From Cyanobium gracile_A (lineage in GTDB: Bacteria > Cyanobacteriota > Cyanobacteriia > PCC-6307 > Cyanobiaceae), in NCBI RefSeq assembly GCF_034931305.1, contig NZ_JAYGHY010000006.1, positions 31,359-95,358 on the forward strand: a stretch of DNA of 64,000 nucleotides, given 5' to 3'. Both the position numbers and the translations under genes were made by a program. A model generated the notes under the pieces. That model was not told the DNA's origin. It searched no databases and was given only the letters and a program-made list of their open reading frames with translations. Of this stretch, positions 53,775 through 60,779 are shown in pieces. Position 1 is the stretch's first letter. Every line of letters begins with the position of its first letter.

Positions 53775-53866
53775 AGGCCTGGCGTCCTTATCAGGAATGG
53801 ACTGTAGCCATTTGACGAAAGGCGAGTCGGCGGCGCAGGATCATCGTTTGGCAACGAGATAGGCGG

Positions 53867-54049
53867 ATGGCCGTACCCAAGAAGAAAACCTCCAAAGGCA
53901 AGCGCAACCAGCGCCACGCCCACTGGAAGGCCAAGGCCGGTGTGGCGGCCCAGAAAGCCATGTCGCTCGGCAAGGCCGTCCTGAGCGGTCGCGCCCAAGG
54001 CTTCGTCTACCCGATCGCCGAAGACGCCGAAGCCAGCGAAGAGAGCTGA
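53867..54049 (+). CDS. rpmF: 50S ribosomal protein L32
   Basis: 60 residues, basic N-terminus MAVPKKKTSKGKRNQRHAHW typical of L32. The zinc-binding Cys found in some bacteria are absent, as is usual for cyanobacterial/plastid forms. Its last 43 bp overlap the convergent kinase gene. Confidence 0.95.
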   Translation: MAVPKKKTSKGKRNQRHAHWKAKAGVAAQKAMSLGKAVLSGRAQGFVYPIAEDAEASEES

Positions 54050-54945
54050 GTCTCCAGGGGGCGGCAACGCCTCCTGCCATCGAGGATCACTCCGCCTTCC
54101 AGCCTCAGGGATGGGTTCTGCTTGAGCAGAGGGTCCTGATAGAGCGCCGGTGGGAGTGAGCGGAGCGTGGCCCGCACCACGCCATCGAGCTTGTCGGCTG
54201 TGAGCCAGCCCCCACCGTTTCGCCGTTGTCTGGCTTCGGCCTGGAAGCGCCAGCGTCGTGGCAGGCTCCAGCGCTGCGGACGCAGCAGCCAGAGCCCATC
54301 GCAAGCGTCCCAGAGGTCTCCGTAGTCCGCCAGATGGCGGTCCCAGAAGGGCAGCCACCGCTGTTCGTCAGCCGTCAGTTCGTCGAGGCCAGCCCCGCTC
54401 TGCAGGCTCGCTTCCAGGGCCCGTGGTCCAAGAGCTCGGCATCCCATCAGCCAGCCTTCGATCACCAGGGCGTCCGCGGGTTGTTGTCGCCAGCCGGATC
54501 GTTCCCCTTCGCCTCCGGCCAGGGTCTTGTCGAAACGGGGCAGCCGCAGCGGACCCCCGGCACGCCAGGCCGCCAGCGCCGCCAGCAGCAGCGGCAGGTC
54601 GTGGCTGCCGGGAGGCACCCGGCTGACGCCGAAGGGATTGCCCGCCAGCACCTGGCGCCGTTGCTCGGCGGGCAGGTAAAGGTCGTCGATGGAGGCCACC
54701 ACGAGCCGCAGACCGCCCAGGGCGGCGAGGCGCTCCAGGGCGCGGCCCAGGCTGGTCTTGCCGGCACCCACCGGCCCATTCAGGGCCACAACCGGTCTCC
54801 GTTGGCTGGTCCCGCAGCCCAGACCGTCCTCGAGCCACCGCAGCAGCGGCAGGGCCAGGTGCCGCAGCAGGGTGGGGTGCACCGGGCCGAGGTCGCCGGC
54901 CCGCTCCAGCCGCCGTTCCCAGGTTGCCGCCGGCTCAGGTCCCAA
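54007..54945 (-). CDS. glyK: P-loop kinase, D-glycerate 3-kinase-like
   Basis: 312 residues from TTG 54945. Walker A LNGPVGAGKTSLGRALERL (about 54-72), IDDLYLPAEQRRQVLAGNPF (about 86-105) with SRVPPGSHDLPLL, the substrate segment PRFDKTLAGGEGER, and VIEGWLMGCRALG. This pattern matches the plant/cyanobacterial GLYK family that closes photorespiration (glycerate to 3-phosphoglycerate). It overlaps the ycf20-like gene upstream by 11 bp. Confidence 0.82.
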   Translation of the reverse strand: MGPEPAATWERRLERAGDLGPVHPTLLRHLALPLLRWLEDGLGCGTSQRRPVVALNGPVGAGKTSLGRALERLAALGGLRLVVASIDDLYLPAEQRRQVLAGNPFGVSRVPPGSHDLPLLLAALAAWRAGGPLRLPRFDKTLAGGEGERSGWRQQPADALVIEGWLMGCRALGPRALEASLQSGAGLDELTADEQRWLPFWDRHLADYGDLWDACDGLWLLRPQRWSLPRRWRFQAEARQRRNGGGWLTADKLDGVVRATLRSLPPALYQDPLLKQNPSLRLEGGVILDGRRRCRPLETQLSSLASASSAIG

Positions 54946-55282
54946 CCTTGAAGGCCTCCAGCACGATCGAGTACGTGACGCCGATGCGCAGGTTGTCGAC
55001 GATCACCCAGCCCAGGGGGGGCTCGTCCCGCACCAGGCGGCTGCGCAACCGCACCAGGGTTTCCATCACCAGCAGCAGGCCGAGCACCACGACCGGCCTC
55101 CCCCCTGGAGAGGCGAACAGCAGGAAGCTGGTGAGGTTCTGACCGGAGAAGAATCCCAGCAGCAGGGCCAGGGCGGCCAGGCTGCCGGTCCGCCAGCTGC
55201 GCCGCACCTGGCCGGCCACCCTTGTCCCCAGGCGGCTGATCAGGCCCTGGAAACGGGTGCGCTGCACGGGGAGGCGGGTCAT
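54935..55282 (-). CDS. ycf20: Ycf20-like (DUF565) membrane protein
   Basis: 115 residues. Two hydrophobic segments (SLAALALLLGFFSGQNLTSF and PVVVLGLLLVMETLVRLRSR) and the family ending LGWVIVDNLRIGVTYSIVLE. Homologues occur in cyanobacteria, algae and plants, where Ycf20-like proteins affect non-photochemical quenching; its exact role here is unknown. ATGA overlap with the HAD gene upstream. Confidence 0.82.
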   Translation of the reverse strand: MTRLPVQRTRFQGLISRLGTRVAGQVRRSWRTGSLAALALLLGFFSGQNLTSFLLFASPGGRPVVVLGLLLVMETLVRLRSRLVRDEPPLGWVIVDNLRIGVTYSIVLEAFKVGT

Positions 55283-56040
55283 GGCGTATCGAGCAGGCGC
55301 TGCAGCCACGACAGCGTCACCTGATGGCCGGGGCAAGCCGGCCCCTTGTGCACCACGATCCCTGCCTCGGTGTCCTCCAGGTTCTCGACGACGGCCCGGG
55401 CGGCGCTGTAGGCGCTGGCCGGTTGTTCCCGGGTCGCCACACTCAGGCACACCAGGCAGGGCAGGCCGGCGCCGCTGGCGGCCGCCAGGCCGGCCGGGGA
55501 GTCCTCCAGCACCAGGACCCCCTGATCACCGGCCTCCAGGCGCTGCAGGGCCAGCCGGTAGGCCTCCGGATCGGGCTTCTTGCGTTCCACGTCCTCGCCG
55601 CAGATCCAGAACTCGAAGGCTCCGGCCACCCCGGGCGGCGCGCCTTCGAGCAGGGAGGTCACGGCAGTGCGGCCACTGGTGGTGACGATCGCCTGCCGCA
55701 GCCCTGCCGCGGCGGCCGCCTGCACCAGGCGGGCCACCCCCGGCCTGAGGGCCAGACCCCCCCGGCGCACCAGATCGGTGTAGAGGGCCTGCTTGTGGCG
55801 TTGCAGGTCCGCCACCCGGCCAGGCTCGGGGGCGCGGCCTTCTGCCTGCTGCAGAAAACTGGTGATCCGTTCGTGGCCGCCATTCACCGCCAGCAGCCGG
55901 GCGTAGGTGGGCCGGTCCCATCGCCAGGGCAGACCGGCGGCCGCGAAGCTGTGGTTGAACGCCACCCTGTGGCCCTCGAACTCCGTTTCGGCCAGGGTGC
56001 CATCCACGTCCCAGAGCAGGGCCGTCAGGGCCGGGGCCAT
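55279..56040 (-). CDS. HAD-superfamily phosphatase, CbbY-like
   Basis: 253 residues. LLWDVDGTLAETEFEGHRVA (motif I, DxDGT, about 8-27), AIVTTSGRTAVTSLLEG (motif II), ERKKPDPEAYRLALQRL (motif III Lys) and VLEDSPAGLAAASGAGLPCL (motif IV). This is the CbbY/phosphatase subfamily that removes phosphate from inhibitory sugar bisphosphates such as xylulose-1,5-bisphosphate in some Calvin-cycle organisms; substrate here inferred only from similarity. ATG 56040 chosen from motif I. Confidence 0.87.
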   Translation of the reverse strand: MAPALTALLWDVDGTLAETEFEGHRVAFNHSFAAAGLPWRWDRPTYARLLAVNGGHERITSFLQQAEGRAPEPGRVADLQRHKQALYTDLVRRGGLALRPGVARLVQAAAAAGLRQAIVTTSGRTAVTSLLEGAPPGVAGAFEFWICGEDVERKKPDPEAYRLALQRLEAGDQGVLVLEDSPAGLAAASGAGLPCLVCLSVATREQPASAYSAARAVVENLEDTEAGIVVHKGPACPGHQVTLSWLQRLLDTP

Positions 56041-56128
56041 CGGATGCCACACGTGTTGTCATCGAAAGGCTAAGGGGTGCGTCACGCTGCCCTGCCTCCC
56101 ACAATGCGAAGGCCCCGCCCGTCGTTCG

Positions 56129-58042
56129 TTGCTCCCTGCCGTCGACGAGCGACGCTGGCTGCTGCCCACCTCGCTGGGCGGTGATGACCTGGCGGCGGCC
56201 AGCCCGGATCCCGGCGGGGAGCTGCCCGAGGAACTGCTGGCGATCCTGCGGCGTCGCGGCCTGCTGACGGCGGCGGCGGTGCATGAGCTGCTCGAACCCG
56301 AGGCTGCCCCCGCTCCCGACGCCCATTTTCCCGATCTGGCGCTGGCGGTCGAGCGGCTGGTGCGTTGCTGCCAGACGGCTGAGCCGGTGGCCATCTGCGG
56401 CGACTACGACGCCGACGGCATGACCAGCACCGCCCTGCTGGTGGGGGTGCTGCAGCGCCTCGGCGCCCGGCCCCGGGCCGCCATCCCCAGCCGCATGGAC
56501 GACGGCTACGGCCTCAACGCGGCCATGGTGGAGCGGCTGGCGGCCGAGGGGGTACGGCTGCTGATCACCGTGGACAACGGGGTGGCCGCCACCGAGGCCC
56601 TCGAGCGCGCCGCCGCCCTTGCGGTGGAGGTGATCCTCACCGATCACCACACCCTGCCGCCCCAGCTGCCGCCACACCTGGCCCTGCTGCACCCGGCCGT
56701 CACCCCGGAAGGCTCCCCCTACCGGGGCCTGGCGGGCGTCGGGCTGGCCCACGTGCTGGCTACCGCCCTCTGCCGGCGGCTGAAGAACCGCCAGGGGCTG
56801 GAGATTGCCCTCAACCTGTTCTGCATCGGCACCATTGCCGACATGGCTCCCCTGCAGGGGGTCAACCGCCGCTGGCTGCTGGATGGCCTGCCCCTGCTCG
56901 GCTGCAGCACCCTGCCGGGCCTGCAGGCCCTTCGCCAACTGGCGGGCCTGGAGAAGCACCGGGTCGATGCCGAGGCGGTGGGCTTCCAGCTGGCCCCCCG
57001 CATCAATGCCGTGGGCCGGCTGGGGGATCCCCAGCTGGTGGTCGACCTGCTCACCACGGAAGATCCGGAGCGGGCCCTGGAGCTGGCCCGCTCCTGTGAA
57101 GCCCTCAACCGCCAGCGCCGGGAACTCTGCGGCGCGATCGAGGCGGAGGCCCTGGCCCTGCTGGAGGCCGATGGTCCCCGTCGGCCCGCCTTCCTGCTGC
57201 TGGCCCAGGGCCACTGGCACCACGGCGTCATCGGCATCGTCGCCTCCCGGCTCGTGGAGCGTTTCGGCCGTCCGGTGGCCCTGCTGGCGGCGGAGGGGGG
57301 CGGTCGCCTGCGGGCTTCGGTGCGGGCGCCGAAGGGCTTCGCCGTGGATGCGGCCCTGACGGCCTGCGCCGAGCTGCTGGAGCGCTACGGCGGCCATCCG
57401 GCCGCCGGGGGCTTCACAGTGCGGGCCGAGAACGTGGCGGCCCTGCAGGAACGCCTTGAGGCTCTGGCCGGCACCTGGCTGCAGGCAGCGGGGGATGGGC
57501 GCGCCGTCGAACCCGAAGCCCTGCTGCGGCTGGAGCGCATCGATCGTGAGTTCTGGCATCACCTGCAACGGCTCGCCCCCTTCGGCATCGGCCACCCCAC
57601 ACCTCTGTTCTGGACCAGTCGCTGCCAGGTGGTGGAGCAGAAGGTGCTGCGTGGTGGCCACCTGCAACTGCAGCTGGCCCAGGGGGAGGCGCGGTTGCGG
57701 GCGATCGCCTGGCGCTGGCAGGGACCCAGCCAGTGGGCCGGCCCGGTGGATGTGGCCTTCCGGCTGCGCCGCGATGACTGGCAGGGGGTGGAACGGTTCC
57801 AGCTGGAACTGGAGGCGATCCGCTGCAGCGGCGGCGACGGGGTGGTGCTGCAGCGACGGGATCGCACCTACTGGTGCCGGCGCGAAGGGGACACCCTGGT
57901 GATCCGTAACGCCGCTGGCGAGGAACTGCGTTCCGTCATCCACCCGGACTCCGGGGCCCAGGGAGCCGTCGCGGACCCTCCCCATCCCTACGTGCAGGGG
58001 CTGCTGCGGGACGCGGCCATGGCTCTGGGGATGGCGGGATGA
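56129..58042 (+). CDS. recJ: Single-stranded-DNA exonuclease RecJ
   Basis: 637 residues. 5'-3' ssDNA exonuclease in repair. DHH motifs: ICGDYDADGMTSTALLVGVL (motif I), ITVDNGVAA, LTDHHTLP (DHH), GLAGVGLAHVLATALC and DHHA1 part RINAVGRLGD, GVIGIVASRLVERFGRPVAL, GGHPAAGGFTV. The conserved part begins near LPAVDERRWLLP, so TTG 56129 is taken as start; no ATG/GTG is suitably placed. ATGA overlap with clc. Confidence 0.92.
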   Translation: MLPAVDERRWLLPTSLGGDDLAAASPDPGGELPEELLAILRRRGLLTAAAVHELLEPEAAPAPDAHFPDLALAVERLVRCCQTAEPVAICGDYDADGMTSTALLVGVLQRLGARPRAAIPSRMDDGYGLNAAMVERLAAEGVRLLITVDNGVAATEALERAAALAVEVILTDHHTLPPQLPPHLALLHPAVTPEGSPYRGLAGVGLAHVLATALCRRLKNRQGLEIALNLFCIGTIADMAPLQGVNRRWLLDGLPLLGCSTLPGLQALRQLAGLEKHRVDAEAVGFQLAPRINAVGRLGDPQLVVDLLTTEDPERALELARSCEALNRQRRELCGAIEAEALALLEADGPRRPAFLLLAQGHWHHGVIGIVASRLVERFGRPVALLAAEGGGRLRASVRAPKGFAVDAALTACAELLERYGGHPAAGGFTVRAENVAALQERLEALAGTWLQAAGDGRAVEPEALLRLERIDREFWHHLQRLAPFGIGHPTPLFWTSRCQVVEQKVLRGGHLQLQLAQGEARLRAIAWRWQGPSQWAGPVDVAFRLRRDDWQGVERFQLELEAIRCSGGDGVVLQRRDRTYWCRREGDTLVIRNAAGEELRSVIHPDSGAQGAVADPPHPYVQGLLRDAAMALGMAG

Positions 58043-59478
58043 ATCTCCTGCACCATCGCCACGGTGTGCTGCGTTCCTTCGCCCAGCTGGCGATCCTGGG
58101 AGCCCTGGTGGGTCTGGCCTGCTGGCCCCTCAACCGCGTCGACGGGCTCCAGGATCGACTCCTCTCCTTCCTGCCGGCGTTCAGCGGCGGGGGCTGGAGC
58201 GCCGGGGGGCTGCTGCTGGTTCTGGCGCCGATCCCCCTGTTGCCCCTGCTGCTCTGGTTCCAGCATGGTCCGTGGCGCCGGGGCGCCGGCTCCGGCATTC
58301 CCCAGGTGATGCTCTGCCTGGAGGATCCCCATCGCGGCGCGAAGCTGCTCACCGTCAGCCCCACGGCGGAACGGGTGGGGCTCTGGACAGTGGCCAGCCT
58401 GGCCCTGTTTCCTCTAGGCCGGGAAGGTCCCGTCGTGGAGGTGGGCGCCGCCGTGGGCCAGATGCTGCTGCGGCGCTGGCCCAGCATGATGCGCCGTACC
58501 AGCCGTGGCTCTCTACTGGCCGGGGCCGCCGGCGCCGGCCTGGCCGGCGGCTTCAACACGCCCCTGATGGGGATGATCTTCGTGGTCGAGGAACTCACCC
58601 GCAGCTTTCAGGAACGCCTGGTGTGGCCGGCGCTGGTGATGGCCAGCGGGGCGGCCGTGGTCAGCAACCTGGGCGGTCAGCCGATGTTCGCCCTGGGGGT
58701 CAACGCCAGCCCGGTGGCGGAAACCCAACAGCTGCTCTGGGCGATCCCGATCGGCCTCGGCGGCGGGCTGCTCGGTGGTGGATTCGCCCGGCTGCTGGTG
58801 GCGGCCACGGGGCTGATCACGCCGATCGCCCGTCGCCAGCCCCTGCGTCTGGGCCTGGCCGCGGGGCTGGCGCTCACCCTGCTGGCCCTGATCACCGGCG
58901 GCGCCAGTGGTGGCGATGGCGAGACCCTGATGCGTCTGATCCTCGACAGGGACGGCGACACCACCATCGGATGGGCCTGGGCCGCCTTGCTGGCCTCACG
59001 CCTGCTGGGCCCGGTGGTGGCGCTCTCCACCGGCGTTCCCGGCGGACTGATCGACCCCTCCTTCGCCCTGGGCGGCGTGTTCGGGGCCGGGGTGGTGCGG
59101 GCCCTGGCGGGGGATCCCCACCTGGGCCTGGCCCTTGGCATGGCCGCCGGGCTGGCCGGTGCCACCCAGCTGCCGGTGATGACGATCGCCTTCGCCATCC
59201 GCATGGCGGGCGATCAGCAACTCATGGTCGGGCTGGTGGCGGCCTCGGTGATCGCGGCCTACACCGGCCACGCGATCCAGCGCCGGCCGGTGTATCACGC
59301 CCTGGCCGACCTGCTGGTGACGCAGGCCTCAGAGGGCGCCGCGACGGAAGTAGAGGATGAAGATCACGGCCGGACCCGCCAGAGTGATCAGGGCCAGAGC
59401 GCCGAAGTTGGAGATGAGGTGGAAGTCGATACCCATGGGGCGTCAGCTGGCGAAGGGGACGATCGGCATCGAGTGTAG
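58039..59478 (+). CDS. CLC-type chloride channel/antiporter
   Basis: 479 residues, polytopic. CLC signatures: GAGSGIPQVMLCL (about 82-94, GSGIP), LGREGPVVEVGAAVGQ (GREGP with the gating Glu), GFNTPLMGMIFVVEEL (GxFxxP-like, with the inner Glu) and TGVPGGLIDPSFALGGVFGA. The channel proper ends near ALADLLVTQ (about 430). The remaining about 48 residues are an acidic tail (EGAATEVEDEDHGRTRQSDQ onward) that is exactly antisense to psb30, so it may have arisen by loss of an earlier stop. Overlaps recJ by 4 bp. Confidence 0.9.
   Translation: MNLLHHRHGVLRSFAQLAILGALVGLACWPLNRVDGLQDRLLSFLPAFSGGGWSAGGLLLVLAPIPLLPLLLWFQHGPWRRGAGSGIPQVMLCLEDPHRGAKLLTVSPTAERVGLWTVASLALFPLGREGPVVEVGAAVGQMLLRRWPSMMRRTSRGSLLAGAAGAGLAGGFNTPLMGMIFVVEELTRSFQERLVWPALVMASGAAVVSNLGGQPMFALGVNASPVAETQQLLWAIPIGLGGGLLGGGFARLLVAATGLITPIARRQPLRLGLAAGLALTLLALITGGASGGDGETLMRLILDRDGDTTIGWAWAALLASRLLGPVVALSTGVPGGLIDPSFALGGVFGAGVVRALAGDPHLGLALGMAAGLAGATQLPVMTIAFAIRMAGDQQLMVGLVAASVIAAYTGHAIQRRPVYHALADLLVTQASEGAATEVEDEDHGRTRQSDQGQSAEVGDEVEVDTHGASAGEGDDRHRV
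59329..59436 (-). CDS. psb30: Photosystem II protein Psb30 (Ycf12)
   Basis: 35 residues, MGIDFHLISNFGALALITLA followed by GPAVIFILYFRRGAL, a single membrane helix with the family's GPAVIF core and C-terminal RRGAL. Psb30 is a small PSII core subunit near cytochrome b559. The gene lies entirely inside the 3' end of clc on the opposite strand, and is too short for usual ORF cutoffs. A TACACT -10-like box (59475-59480 read on the minus strand) lies about 40 nt upstream. Confidence 0.85.
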   Translation of the reverse strand: MGIDFHLISNFGALALITLAGPAVIFILYFRRGAL

Positions 59479-59480
59479 GT
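59475..59480 (-). promoter_or_regulatory. Candidate -10 box for psb30
   Basis: TACACT on the minus strand, 38 nt upstream of the psb30 ATG, overlapping the last codons of clc. No clear -35; in cyanobacteria a good -10 alone is common for PSII small-subunit genes. Confidence 0.35.
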
Positions 59481-59557
59481 CGCCTGCGGGTGTCTTCCAT
59501 GCGCGGGCTCTGGGGCCGTGATCGCTTGTCATGGCTGGTGCCGGCCGTGGGGTGTGA

Positions 59558-59944
59558 GTGAATGGGACCAACCGTTCTGCTCCGTTGCCCCGATCCGAGC
59601 ACTGGCACTGCATCAGCGGCTGCGGCTCCTGCTGCCGTCTCGATCCGGCCCTCAGGGGCGATGCGATCGAGGCCCTCGACCCCGAGCAGCAACAGCTCTA
59701 CCTCGCGATGGTGGGTGAGGACGGTTGGTGCCGCCACTTCGACACCGGCTCCCGTCGCTGCCGCATCTATGCGGAGCGGCCCGACTTCTGCCGGGTGGAT
59801 CAGCTGGTCACCCTGTTCGGCCAGCCCGGCGACGATCCCGAGGCCCTGGCCATCGCCTCCTGCAAGCAGCAGATCCGTGCTGAGCTGGGCGGCCGCCACA
59901 CCGTGATGCACCGATTCCTGCGCACGATCCGTCAGCCGTCATGA
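59558..59944 (+). CDS. YkgJ-type cysteine-cluster protein
   Basis: 128 residues from GTG 59558. Cys cluster HCISGCGSCCRLDP (about 17-30), then GWCRHFDTGSRRCRIYAERP and DFCR, and ASCKQQIR: eight Cys in the CxxxCxxCC...C...C...C arrangement of the YkgJ/UPF0153 family, probably binding zinc or an Fe-S cluster. Function unknown. ATGA overlap with the next gene. Confidence 0.83.
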   Translation: MNGTNRSAPLPRSEHWHCISGCGSCCRLDPALRGDAIEALDPEQQQLYLAMVGEDGWCRHFDTGSRRCRIYAERPDFCRVDQLVTLFGQPGDDPEALAIASCKQQIRAELGGRHTVMHRFLRTIRQPS

Positions 59945-60318
59945 GCAGCGCCCCCGACGCTCCGGATCACCCCATCCCAGCCCCTGAGCCGACCGACACC
60001 CCGGCCGACACCAGCTGGATCACGGTGTTCCTCAGCACCGCCACCACTGTGTTTCTGGCGGAGCTGGGCGACAAGACCCAGCTGGCCGCCCTGCTGCTGT
60101 CGGCCCAGTCGGGCCGCCCATTCACGGTGTTCGTCGGGGCTTCGCTGGCCCTGATCTGCTCCAGCCTGGTGGGGGTGCTGCTGGGCCGCTGGCTCTCGAC
60201 CGTCATGCCCGCCCACCAGCTCGAGCGGTCGGCGGGGGTGCTGATGGTCGCGCTGGGTCTGTGGCTCGGCCGCCAGGCGGTGCTGCACCTGGCGCCCCTG
60301 CACCTGCTCACCTCCTGA
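59941..60318 (+). CDS. GDT1/TMEM165 family half-size transporter, subunit 1
   Basis: 125 residues with a hydrophilic N-terminus and three membrane helices. The family motif is VFLAELGDKTQLAALLLSAQ (Glu41, Asp44 in ExGD[KR][TS]). Full-size members (Synechocystis Mnx, plant PAM71, yeast Gdt1) have two such motifs in one chain and export Mn2+ or Ca2+. Here the halves are separate adjacent genes, so the transporter is probably a heterodimer. Confidence 0.85.
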   Translation: MSSAPDAPDHPIPAPEPTDTPADTSWITVFLSTATTVFLAELGDKTQLAALLLSAQSGRPFTVFVGASLALICSSLVGVLLGRWLSTVMPAHQLERSAGVLMVALGLWLGRQAVLHLAPLHLLTS

Positions 60319-60325
60319 GATCCCC

Positions 60326-60634
60326 ATGCCGTTCGCTCTGCTCGCCTCCACCTTCGCCACCGTCTTTCTGGCCGAGCTCGGCGACAAGACCCAGCTGGCC
60401 ATCGTCAGCATCAGCGGCACCTCCAACCGGCCCGGGGCCGTCTTCGCCGGCAGTGCCACGGCCCTGGTCCTGGCCAGTCTGGTGGGGGCGGCGGCGGGTG
60501 GTTCCCTCTCCAGCGTCATCCCCACCGATGGCCTGCAACTGGCCGCCGCCGCCGGCTTCCTGATCATCGGCGGTCGCCTGATCCTCCGCTCCGGCGCGGC
60601 GAGCCGCGAGGACGCCGACACCCCCGCTCCTTAG
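60326..60634 (+). CDS. GDT1/TMEM165 family half-size transporter, subunit 2
   Basis: 102 residues with three membrane helices and the second ExGDKT motif (VFLAELGDKTQLAIVSISGT; Glu17, Asp20). It starts 7 bp after subunit 1. The two proteins are similar in the motif region and together rebuild the six-helix, two-motif GDT1 fold used for Mn2+ homeostasis of photosystem II. Confidence 0.85.
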   Translation: MPFALLASTFATVFLAELGDKTQLAIVSISGTSNRPGAVFAGSATALVLASLVGAAAGGSLSSVIPTDGLQLAAAAGFLIIGGRLILRSGAASREDADTPAP

Positions 60635-60779
60635 AGTCGGCGCATGACGTCCGCCGCGACGGCGAGCGTCCCCTCGGGCCATCCAGCCACCGGCGGGGCC
60701 GCCGAACCCCCGTCGCGCGCCGGACCACCCCGGCCACCGCGCTGCTCCGGCAGCGCCCTCCCCTGCGTACCCCCATCCG

